This document shows positions 54,046 to 64,000 of a stretch of DNA of 64,000 nucleotides, in pieces. Location: positions 5,701,338 through 5,765,337 of the forward strand of contig NC_088302.1 in the NCBI RefSeq assembly GCF_032854445.1. The letters run 5' to 3'. Origin of the DNA: Liolophura sinensis (lineage: Eukaryota; Mollusca; Polyplacophora; Chitonida; Chitonidae). Below the pieces are notes generated by a model. The model ran no database searches, was not told where the DNA came from, and saw only the letters and a program-made list of their open reading frames with translations. Every line of letters starts with the position of its first letter. Positions within the stretch are counted from its first letter, which is position 1. The translations under genes were made by a program, and so were the position numbers.

Positions 54046-55379
54046 TTCTTCATAGGTCCGTTTTCCAGCTCGTCTGCTTGACCCTAGAACTCTAGCATGA
54101 TTTGAACTCCTACTGATTTTTACTTGGATGTCAAATATACACCAAAACCATCATAGTTATTTTTTTCCAGGGTCCGCCCACCAACACCTTAGAACCACCT
54201 CCACTCGCAGCACTCTTCCTTCAGCCCCACACCCCCCAACCACCCTTCACATTGGGTTGATATTAGAATTTGTTGCATACTATAAATCATGCATTTGTCA
54301 CATGGCTTATCATTGTGCGCTTTTCTCAGAGTCCTTATATGATTTTGAAAACACATCATTTTAGTAGATACAGTTTATCACCTCATCAATCGGGGCGCAC
54401 AAAATGTAGGTGTACAGTGTATGTCACATTTGTTGAACATGACATAAAAATGAAAAGATTTGTATTCTTTTTGATGTTCAATGTTAAGAAACCTAGTTCT
54501 GAGTGAAATGAAGAACACTATTTTATCCTTCATTTGGTTCTTATGTTTATTAAAATACATTACAGACATTAAGGGAATACGGACAAGATGCTACTTTATT
54601 GTCATGTGATGTTTATTGATATGTTTAGAACCACTTTTCCTTATCAAATATTAGTAATAAACAGATGAAACAGTCAGTAAAATTACTATCAGATATTCAA
54701 GTTGTAGGTTGCAGTATTACCTTTACATGCATATGTAACAGTGGGAATTGAGTGTGCGAGTTCAGTATTCATGATCTGTACATGGTTAAACATATTCTTG
54801 TTAACTGTGTAGTATTTACTCAGTTTTACACATTTAACTCAATATTTTTGAATAGGCTGTATAGCACTAATCGAATGAAACAGCTTTAATAATTCCATAG
54901 TATACTCGCATATTACAACTGTTTGACAGCTAGTGTACATGTAGCTGACGTATATTTAAAGATTAGTGAATCCTGGACCATGGGATATAGATCCTTTTCA
55001 TTATTCCAAGATGGTTTTTAAGTTTTACTAAAGTTTTCATATTTTAACATCTGTGTTTTTAGGTGGTAATATTAAAACATTTATTTTTTATTTGGATGTT
55101 GCTGTTGTCACATTAAGAACCAAATTGAATCATAGTTTCATAATTGTTAGTCTGGCAATGGTATGGCTGAAATATTTCTGAAAAGGCATTGTAAATCTGT
55201 CACCATTCCTTAATTCATTCATACATGTAACATGTGGTTTGTATATTTGTTTTGATATTGCTCTGTTTAGGGTAACTGAGCCACTATACATCTACACGTC
55301 TTTATTTTTTCTGAATTCTTGAGAGTGTGCATGAAAATATACATACAATATTGAAAGTATTGCAAGATAAAGCCGGAAA

Positions 55380-55790
55380 GTGTCCGGATTTTGCGAAAAT
55401 GGTGAAAATTTAATCATATTTTTCTATACATGTGAAAGGTGTAAGAATTACACATTGTTTTTGCAAAAAGTGTACGGAGTACATATTGTTTTTGTGAAAG
55501 GTGTTAGGTTTACATATTGTCCTGTCAAAAGTGTAAGGATTACATGTTGTTCTTGCAAGGTGTAAGGATTACATATTGTTCTTTCAAAGTGTAAGGATTA
55601 CATAAATTGTTCATTCTGAAAGTGCAAAGATTACATATTATTCTCGCTAAAGGTTTAAAAATAACATTGTTTTTTCAAAAGTGTGAGGATAACCATTTGT
55701 TCATTTGGAAGACTTAAGGATAACTGTATTTTCTCTTGAGGAAGGATTACATATTGTTCTTAATAATGAAAGGCGGAAGGATAATAATGT
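55380..55790. repeat. Degenerate tandem array, ~38-bp unit
   Basis: AAGTGTAAGGATTACATATT and GTTCTTGCAA recur about ten times with increasing divergence to the right. Confidence 0.85.
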
Positions 55791-56454
55791 TAAATACTTA
55801 TTCAGTATGTGTATGAGTAAACGCATTCATTGGTGTGACGAGAGGTGAAAGGAAAATAATAATATACCCTGTAAAGCTGGGATATCCACTATAGTTGTAC
55901 TTTAATATAAAATGTGTATAAACATACTGTTGGTAATCATAATTGCATTATTTGGGTTAAAGACTTATGGATAACATCATGTGAAAATGTTGATCATGAC
56001 CATATTGTTACCATGAAGGAAGGATATACTGCTCTTTATGTAGAGTATAAAGGATAAGCGTATTGTTTTCTTATTGTGACCATCTCTCGATCAATGGAAA
56101 CCAAATATTACCCTACGAGGTGTGATAAAATAATACGTATAATATGATACATACTTCTCACTTTAACTTTTCAGATAAATATCATAAATAAAACCAGCGA
56201 AAGCAATCAAACTGCTCTAACTTCATGTTTACAAGCACTTTATTACTGGCATATGAAGTTAATTACATCAATAATGTTGGTATATATATCTTGACACGCA
56301 GTATTTGTATGATGTTTATAAACGAGTGGGAGAAAAATCCTTTACCAGCATTAAAGTTGCGGGTAAAGTGTGGTTTAACAAGAGGAGAGGTTGGGACAAT
56401 GGTCATTATGTCACCCCAAATCTTGCTTTTACTCTAAGATTTTTAACAGATACA

Positions 56455-56575
56455 ATGGCAGTGAATTTTATGGGTGGAGAAAAGTGGAGTGTACTGTGGA
56501 TAATAGTGGATAATAAAAAGGTTCCCTGCCCAAGGACAAGATTGAATCCACCCCTGGAATGCCAGTAGTAATTAC
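56455..56575 (-). mobile_element. SINE fragment, second family
   Basis: GCAGTGAATTTTATGGGTGG and a reversed B-box-like AGATTGAATCCACC. Confidence 0.5.
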
Positions 56576-56749
56576 TTACCTTAAACCAGCTTTGTCTCAC
56601 CTTCTAAGCCTATAGCCTTTAAATGCAAACTTTTGGTCAGAAAGTTTGTGCAGGTAAATGTATGAAATACACTATATAATTGAGAACTGCCTTGTGTTGT
56701 TTTAACAAGGCAGTTAAAACAACACAGCTTTTACAGGAACAACATCTGC

Positions 56750-56835
56750 CAGTAACCTGCGGAAGGTGGTCGGTCTCCCCCAGGCTCTGCCCAGTTCACT
56801 CCCACCATAATCGTCATTGCTGGTGATCCTTCATG
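56750..56835 (+). mobile_element. SINE body fragment
   Basis: AACCTGCGGAAGGTGGTCGG, CCCCCAGGCTCTGCCC and CTCCCACCATAATCGTC. Confidence 0.75.
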
Positions 56836-56954
56836 GTAACAATATTGTCATGATCAACTGCTATGGGTCCAAAAAATTAGAAGAATTAAATATATCAGTT
56901 TTTCATGTCAACAGTGTATTTGAAGAACTGCTTCACTTACAGAGTTTGAAACGG

Positions 56955-57190
56955 GGCTTCTGTGGCTAAGTGGTTAGCGTGCCAGCGCAGTTCATACCAC
57001 CAATGCTGTGTGAGTTCAAGCCCAGTGTATGCTGGCTTTCTCTCTGGCTTGGGAGGGTGTGGGAGGGTCTTCCAGCAAATTTCGGATGATTGTGGGTTTC
57101 CCCCGGGCTCCACTCGGTTTCCTCACACCATAATGCTGGAATTCTTATAAGTGAAATATTCTTTTGAGTATAGCATGAAACACAAATCAT
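56955..57190 (+). mobile_element. Full-length SINE, main family
   Basis: Head GGGGCTTCTGTGGCTAAGTG GTTAGCGTGCC (A box), GAGTTCAAGCCC (B box), body ATGCTGGCTTTCTCTCTGGC and GTGGGTTTCCCCCGGGCTCC, tail ATATTCTTTTGAGTATAGCA. Confidence 0.9.
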
Positions 57191-58874
57191 CACTAGCCCT
57201 CAAAAATTTTGGAACTTCAGTTAACATACCATAATAATGTAGTGATATCCTAGTGGTGCCACCACATGTACCATAAAAAGGTGTTTTCCTTCTAACCTTG
57301 CTTGTTGGTAAATACAGTTTTACATGAACTCATTCACGAGACACCCCTGATAGCACCTTGTGAATTAAATACTTTACTGTTAACACTCCAGGTTGAAACT
57401 GTAGATTAACTATGAATGTTCACAGAAATTGGCAGTGACATTTTGTTTTGTCCTTTGTGGTGGGATCTTCTTGTGTACCCTAATTCTTCCAATATTTCGG
57501 ACACCTGATCCACCCATTTTAGCTAATATACATGTAATTTTAACAGATAAAAAGTTTCTTTTGTCTCCCATGGCTAGACCATCTTGTGACAAACATAAGG
57601 CTTTTTACTTTTTCAAAACACTAGAAGATGAATGTAATATTTTGCTTTCAGCAGGACTAATATCTGTCCCAATTATTAGATAAAATAGAGTATCACAGAT
57701 AAAATTTTCTCATAAACCAGAGACAAGCCACATGGTCAAGTTAATATGAAGTTTCCTTAAACGGTAATCAACACCAGGCCTGCTAAACTGATAGATGTTG
57801 TGTTTAATTACCTCATCTCATCATTTTATGAGGACCAAAATATAGATATGCATTACCATTTTACAGTGATAACTGCAAATCAACATATATAGCAAAAGTT
57901 ACATGAAACAAGTTTCAGTTGAAAGCCGGGTGCTGAAGCTTTCTAAAATGTATTATACTTTATTTTTTCAATAAGATTTCACTGAAGAAAATGTAAGACA
58001 AACTGACAATACTAAGCAAATGGATGTTGTGAATCGAGGCAGCCATCTTGAGAATTTTATCCAATCAAAGTGTTGATATCAGATTGCGCGACCTAAGCTG
58101 TGATGTAGCCTTTTTCCTGTTCAGTCCATGAAGTGAATGATGACGACATACAACTACTACATAAGACATTTTGAGGCAGTTTACATCAATTAAGTTACAT
58201 GTAGCCCAAGGACCATTTCTCACAGACTCTTGCACAGTGGTACATGTATACTAACCACAACAGATCTGAAACATGTTTATTAATGAGCCGTGTAATATTG
58301 AACGAATACACAAATTAATATCAGTGCACTTGTTTTTGTTCATTTTAGTAATTAGTAAACAGCTTCCAAGTAACAAATCTCATAGTCATTGGAAAATGGG
58401 GATGCTGAAGGTATACAGTTTACAGCCTAGCCTATTACACAGAAAATAAGGAGTGTGAAGAAACGTAACGTCGCACTGCTCTTGGTAATGGAGACGTGCT
58501 GAAGAGACTAAGCCTATTCGTCTACCAGAAATTCAACACATATCAAACACCTTATAACGTCTTTTTTCAGTGTCCTTTTGTAACAATGGCCTCTCATCCT
58601 CCCATGATTTTAAAAACCAACCTGCCAGGCCCTGTGCTTCATACTGATCATAACGATATGTTGTCAGTACCCCTCGACTCTTTTTTAATTTGGCAGGTCG
58701 GCCCCAGAAATAAACCACCACATAGTGAAATTCAACTTTTCGACCTAAATTCATACTTGGCAATTGGTGCTGGCCACCCACAAACAAGGAGGCAGTAGCT
58801 ATGACATTGTGTTCTGCACAGTTCTTACCTAGACAGGTACCTTTCTATGATGTACTGTATATCCTAGTTTAAAG

Positions 58875-58935
58875 TAAGGTACGAATATTCTTGAGTAAGG
58901 CGTAAAACACCAGTCAAAAAAAAAAAAAAAAGTAA
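58875..58935 (+). mobile_element. SINE tail fragment ending in poly-A
   Basis: TATTCTTGAGTAAGGCGTAA AACACCAGTC followed by an A run. Confidence 0.8.
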
Positions 58936-59174
58936 GTTACGAATGTGCGTGTTTTGTTCCAGCACAGTTGAATGGAGAACAGAATCTTTTTCCTTTAGCT
59001 CGATAAAGAATAGGATGCATTATACGTATTTCATTATAGTTTTACGAGACTTTTATCACCATAATTTTGTCTACCATAATTTTTACTAGCCAAAGTGGAC
59101 TAGTGGTTTCAAAATCATACTAGCTTGACGGCTATTTTCACTCGCCTCAGGCCAGGGGACATATACTAATTTTG

Positions 59175-59272
59175 AGCCCTGGCCATGATGCTGGCCGCCA
59201 TCGTATCAGTGAAACATTCTTGAGTGTGGCATAAAACACCAGTCAAATCAATAAATAAAATAAATACAGTGA
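59175..59272 (+). mobile_element. SINE 3' fragment
   Basis: GCTGGCCGCCATCGTATCAG, TTGAGTGTGGCATAAAACAC and an AATAAATAAAATAAAT end. Confidence 0.85.
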
Positions 59273-59509
59273 TGACATTTCATGTTGCACGATCTATATT
59301 CCCCATAATTTATGTAAGCACATATAAGTAAGCAAAATATATAGGTCAACGTTAGACAACGTGGACCAGTATACATGTATTTTGCCTACTTACTGACTAT
59401 ATATTTTGCTCACTGTATTTATTTTATTTATTTATTCTGTTATTCTATTTATTTTATTTACCTGTTCTAGTGAATTACAGCGTAATTCACTCAGCAAATC
59501 ACTTGACTC

Positions 59510-59650
59510 GTCGCACAGCAAGTCATGTACGTGCACCAAATCACACAGCATGCCTCATACATGATCACACAGCATGTCACATACATTATCACACAGCATG
59601 CCACATTCGTTATCACATAGCATGTCATATACCTTATCACATAGCATTGG
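59510..59650. repeat. ~24-bp tandem repeats
   Basis: TTATCACACAGCATGTCACA-type units, four to five copies. Further units of the same sequence are at 59842-59885. Confidence 0.85.
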
Positions 59651-60889
59651 AGACCTTTAGTTAGAAGTTACTAGTTCACCTTGTAACTACATGTACATGT
59701 AACTTTTAGTTTCAAACTACATGTAGAATTAGTTTACCTATTCTAGTTTGAAGTTACAAATTATAACTTGTAAGTTGAACTTCTGACTTTTAAGTAAAGA
59801 TCTCCATTATCATACACCGTGCGATGTAGCTTATCAGGTAACATTATCACACAGCATGTCACGAAGCTTATCACACAGCATGTTATCTGTTAATGTATTT
59901 ACAACATGTCTAGTCTGAGGTGAGTAGAACCCTCTATGGGCAAGGTACTAATGGGACATTTGACGAGTGTGCTTGTTGGCTGCTTGTGTACATTGTACAT
60001 ACACTAACATTTTATCTTCTTAACAAACACTGTATATTTAGCCCATCATTGCAGGATGTGGTTTGAGGTCTGAATTGCTGCCAGTGACTGCAGGAACTTC
60101 CAAATTGGCCACAAAGCTATTGATGGAATTTGACTTGTAGCTAAAATTAAATTGGCAAGGAGAGGGTTAAGATTGGGGGGAGCGCGGCACAGAGGATTAG
60201 ACAATTGGAAGAGAATCCATACATGGGGACCCTAAGCTCAACACCCTCATTTGACCATTCTCTCTGGAGCCTATGAAGGCTATTGGGTACAAGGTCGTTA
60301 ATCATGCCTTCTACCAATCGGCAGCCAGAGATGGCCATTACTGTGAGTCTGTAAATGCAGAGGGCAGTGCGTCTACCCTGTCCCATGACTCACTCGGCTG
60401 TGAGGAATCTAACTCAATAACAGATTATTTTAAAAATCCTCGCGCCATCACTCATCATTAAGTGACACTGACCTTTTGTTGTACTCAATGATGCTTAGTT
60501 TTATACAGCTTGTTAATGAAGGTCCATCTTTCATTTTTTTGGCAGGGGAACTGTACCCGTTGAACCCTATACAATGTAAACCAGGTATTGCTGTATACAG
60601 GAAACTCTCCGTATATGTTGATTCTACAGATGCCATATCCTTACATACAGAGATAACGGAATTTTTTTCATTGTATCCAGGATATATTTATAGGCCTGTA
60701 CATTTATTTTTGTTGCATGTGTTAGTGCATGTATTCTCTATCATTTGATTATCTTTATTATTTTTTATCTTTTATTTGGTTTAATTAATGATGATTTTGA
60801 TGGAACAGTTGAACATGCAGTATTTTCATCTGAATTTTCATCCACATCTACCCTAATTCGTCAGCCTTTTCGCATATGAAAGAGCAACT

Positions 60890-61075
60890 TACAGTGCAGT
60901 TTATTTACACCTTTGATTTGATTTTGGAGACAAAACGACATTTTTAGGGTTAGCCAATTTCAGGGCTTCACAAAAAGTATAGTTTTATCAGTCTACACAG
61001 AATAATGCCTTCATGATATGCTTGAATAAACACCTTGCAAACATGTGAAAAGGTTGAAGAATTACCCTACGTGTC
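60890..61075 (+). repeat. Dispersed repeat, copy of 32450-32592
   Basis: TTTGATTTGATTTTGGAGAC, TTCACAAAAAG and GAAAAGGTTGAAGAATTACC match the inverted copy at 32450-32592 in the same order. Confidence 0.7.
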
Positions 61076-61944
61076 ATGTACTTCATGTAAGAAGATTCAA
61101 TGAATGAATGTGTTACTTATCCTCTTTGTGAGCTGCTAATGAAGTTATTGTTGCTGGTTCTATATTTAAATTATGACATTTTCACAAACATTTTCATGAG
61201 TCTGAAGAAGAAGAAAACATTCAAGCTAGTATTAGTTATGAAAACATGTGATACTAAATCATAGGCTATGTGATGACCGGAGTCTTCAGAATTTGATGAT
61301 GATGGCTTGTCTAGATTTGATGGAAATTGCAGAACAGATGGCCAAATTAGGCGACATTTATGATTGGCAGGTTAATTGACTTTCTCCAATTACAAGCATC
61401 TTGATATTACACAATTACATCAACATCCATCATGGATTGCTCATGCTGGTTTTATAAGGTTGTTTTATGACCTACATATATGTATGTATTGTTTACAGCA
61501 TTACTGTTGTATAGTAGGTGTTATGTGGCCATTCATACTGACAGTTTTCCCTCACATCTATTTCCATTCCTCTTGTGATTAGTGTCAGCATACTCCCTGG
61601 CAACAGTGGTATATGAGCGGCAGACATTGATGTTGTAAAGCAATGATGATGGCTGTTGAGAATTGACTGTTTGACATGCTAGCTTGAGAGTGTGACATTA
61701 TAGCTGACATGTTTATAGTTTTACATATACATATACCCATAAGGTACTTTTGTGTACCTGAGCTTTGTTGTTCAACTGAAGCATACCTCACACCACTGAC
61801 ATGCTTCCATGTTAAAATCTCAGCTAAACATAATTGGGATTTTGTGTTCTGTGTTGTAAGCATCAGGTATGTTGTATGTCAGTGTTTATTAGAAATGTGT
61901 GTGACCCTCGCCGTGTACACTTTGTAGCTAGCTCATGAAGTTGC

Positions 61945-62290
61945 CACGATATGGCTGTGGCGGAAAATATTGCCGATGTGGCATTAAACAATAATCATTC
62001 ATTCATTAAAGGTTACAAGTGTGTCTCCTCACAACCTAGCAGCCTCTGTCAAATCCAACTCTCACTGCTATGGCGATAGTTTATGTGAAAGGGCTGTGTC
62101 CCATACATGTATCTCTGCCAGGAAGGGCCAGGTGTGTCATGATGAGGACAGACCTTGTTCTTTCAGATGGTTAAAGCACTGGCTTGCTGCAACTATACGA
62201 CCCTTGACCAGTGAGATCATGTGTTTGGGTCCAGCTCTTGCTGTTTTGGCTGTAGCTTCAAGTCCGGAGGTTTGTTAGGTACCAGACGAT
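61945..62290. mobile_element. SINE tail (third type) next to a tRNA-like head
   Basis: Tail CGATATGGCTGTGGCGGAAA ATATTGCCGATGTGGC ... TCATTCATT at 61948-62010. At about 62160, TTTCAGATGGTTAAAGCACT (A-box-like) and GTTTGGGTCCAGCTC (B-box-like) suggest the head of a second copy. Confidence 0.5.
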
Positions 62291-62597
62291 GGTGGGGTAG
62301 AGGCTAGTTGTTTTAGGCGATATCACGGAGTTGTTTGTCAAATGGATAATAGTTGGCCATGCATAATAAGTGAAATGTAGATCAAAATGTTTACTTTGAC
62401 GAAAATAAACCTGCCTGCATGGATACTGGCACACTTTGAAAACTGATAATCAACCACTGGAACTGAAAGCTGTTGATTATTAAAGGAAACAGGTTTATCA
62501 CTCGTCAGACCACAAGAGGATTTTGCCTTGTCTTAAATAACACTCACAAATGTTGTTACATGTTTGCTTCAGTATAGTTTTTATCTGAATTATATAA

Positions 62598-62850
62598 AAA
62601 AAATTTATTTATTTATTTATTTATTTGATAGGGTTTTTTTTTTTTTTGCCATACTCTAGAATATTTCACTTATACAATGGTGGGAACAAACTGGGCAAAG
62701 CCCAGGGGAAACACACGGCCATCTGCACTTAAGGCCGGAGAGGAAGCCAGCATTAGCTGGACTTGAACCCACAGTGACCGTATTGGTGAGAGGCTTGTGG
62801 GTGGTTGTGCCCCGCTGGTGTGCTAACCCCCTCGGCCACGGAGGCCTCCA
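62598..62850 (-). mobile_element. Full-length SINE, main family
   Basis: Reversed tail ATTTATTTATTTATTTGATA, body GCCCAGGGGAAACACACGGC, B box GGACTTGAACCCACAG and head CTAACCCCCTCGGCCACGGA GGCC. Confidence 0.88.
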
Positions 62851-64000
62851 TATAAAGATGTCATCCACTTGTGTGTCAGGTGTTGTCAAGGTGTGTTGGT
62901 ATAGTTCCACAAGTGAAATGTCCACACATTTTTTTCATTCTGGAAGACATTCTGTACATATAGCAGACATTCGGTACATATAGCAGACATGTAATAAGCA
63001 TATCTTTCTCACATGTCAGTATAATGATTTTCATTTATTTGATTGTTGTTGTGCATCCTAAGCTCACTCCAGATTCCTTTTTATTTATTGCGACAGTATA
63101 TTGTTTCTTTATCAAACTGTTTTCAGGTATAAATACATACTTGTTTGCCTGCATGTTTAATTTGTGGCTTTCATGTTTAATATAGAATAATTTTTTGCCT
63201 GTACTGAGTGATCTGAATTCTTTTAGGTGTGAAAACATAAACAGGTTATTGTGACATGTTGTGCGCACTAGGGTATTTTATTACTTCCAAATTATCAACA
63301 TTATATCATTTGGTTTGATGCTGTCTGCTTGTTAATGTATTTAATACTGTTGTGGTTCATGCGATTAGAGCACCTGTAACCCAAGTACAGAGGCGGTTTC
63401 TGTTAGGATACTGATTATGATCCATTAATATCTGTCTTCTGGATTGTCTAACTTAGCATTTTTTGTGTTATATATTTGTGGTAAAAGTCAATGTTCTCAT
63501 ACCGAGACTACACCCCCGAAAAAAAAGGTAGTTGACAATTTAGGAAATCTTGTTGTACAGTGACTCTTTAAGTTATCCAGCAGTTTGGTGTACATTTAGG
63601 CTTATGTCAGTACTCCTCTTACACACATGCACCATGTTATGATGCAAGACCACAGAGGAAATCAACAGTTCAGCAGTTTGCCTTATTTTAGTCCTGAGAT
63701 ACATAAGTAGCCTAGGGTTTGTGTGGCATGAGGATCTCATTTCTGGTAGACTGTTGAAGAGTACAAAGTATCCCTACAGTAACAAGGCCTGACCCGATTC
63801 CCTTGAGTGGGTTGTGTACTGCGATCAGCTGAGTCTATAGGAATCTCCCCAGCATTCTGACTGGACTGTATTGACTGATTAATAGTGGTAATGTGGTAAG
63901 TCAAGCAAACAGTGCACTGAGTGACCTCGGCAGTCATCATTATCCTGCCTGCCTATTATGTAATATTAGTGCAGCTGAACCCAGCTGAGGCCAGTAAGCA

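Larger units (their letters stand above)
50240..64000 (+). other. Downstream of UCHL3 exon 10: probable last intron, no exon recognised
   Basis: I searched by eye for the missing VCK.F..RDP.E.RF end of UCHL3 and did not find it, so the last exon is either beyond the window or too diverged to see. The interval holds SINEs and short arrays, listed separately. Open frames such as 58496-58798 and 60476-60748 show no recognisable motif. Confidence 0.55.

Noticed and set aside
56962-57193. Frames on both strands as small genes (likewise 18548-18794, 38860-39090, 62656-62925)
   Set aside because: All fall inside SINE copies.
58496-58798. 100-codon plus-strand frame as UCHL3's last exon or a gene
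   Set aside because: It lacks the VC..F..RDP..RF pattern expected for UCHL3 and shows no other family motif.
62021-62278. 85-codon plus-strand frame as a Cys-rich peptide
   Set aside because: It covers a tRNA-like SINE head region and has no signal peptide.

Overview
This is a window of nuclear animal DNA. It is intron-rich and AT-rich, and it is crowded with tRNA-derived SINEs and minisatellites. The SINE tails (AAAACACCAATCAAATAAAT and ATTGCCGATGTGGCGTTAAA types) and the frequent ACATGTAC-type palindromes suggest a mollusc; the species and class are not determined. I see no bacterial, organellar or viral genes.

Two conserved genes lie head to head. On the minus strand, 37564 down to 3572, are eleven exons (about 836 residues) of the N-terminal half of a TBC1D1/TBC1D4 (AS160)-type Rab GTPase-activating protein: first PTB domain, split second PTB domain, phosphorylation-rich linker and the pre-TBC (DUF3350-type) helix. 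All splice phases agree. The catalytic TBC domain must lie beyond the left edge. On the plus strand, 37944 to 50239, are ten exons of a UCHL3-type ubiquitin C-terminal hydrolase. The whole catalytic set (Gln, Cys, His, Asp) is present, and three of the exons are microexons of 12, 15 and 24 bp. The last exon (about 27 residues) was not found. The 379 bp between the two start codons look like a shared promoter, with a perfect CRE, a CCAAT box, an ETS core, a ZNF143-like motif and a palindromic TATA-like element.

Layout: 1-3571, intron of the TBC1D gene with an 85-bp array; 3572-20612, TBC1D exons 11 to 2, with introns holding 54/58-bp, 25-bp and 32-bp arrays and a hAT/ZNF862-like pseudogene cut by a SINE; 20613-36946, large first intron with a 34-bp array, a foldback element and SINEs; 36947-37994, first exons and shared promoter; 37995-50239, UCHL3 body with a 4.1-kb 115-bp satellite, an unexplained exon-like reading frame and a 54-bp minisatellite that appears to have grown out of a 5' splice site; 50240-64000, SINEs and short arrays with no exon I could recognise.

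The two genes have no known joint pathway (Rab control of vesicle traffic and ubiquitin/NEDD8 processing), so any link is shared transcription. I did not find a convincing new multi-gene system. The most unusual items are the splice-site-derived minisatellite, the UCHL3 microexon cluster and the orphan reading frame in a UCHL3 intron.
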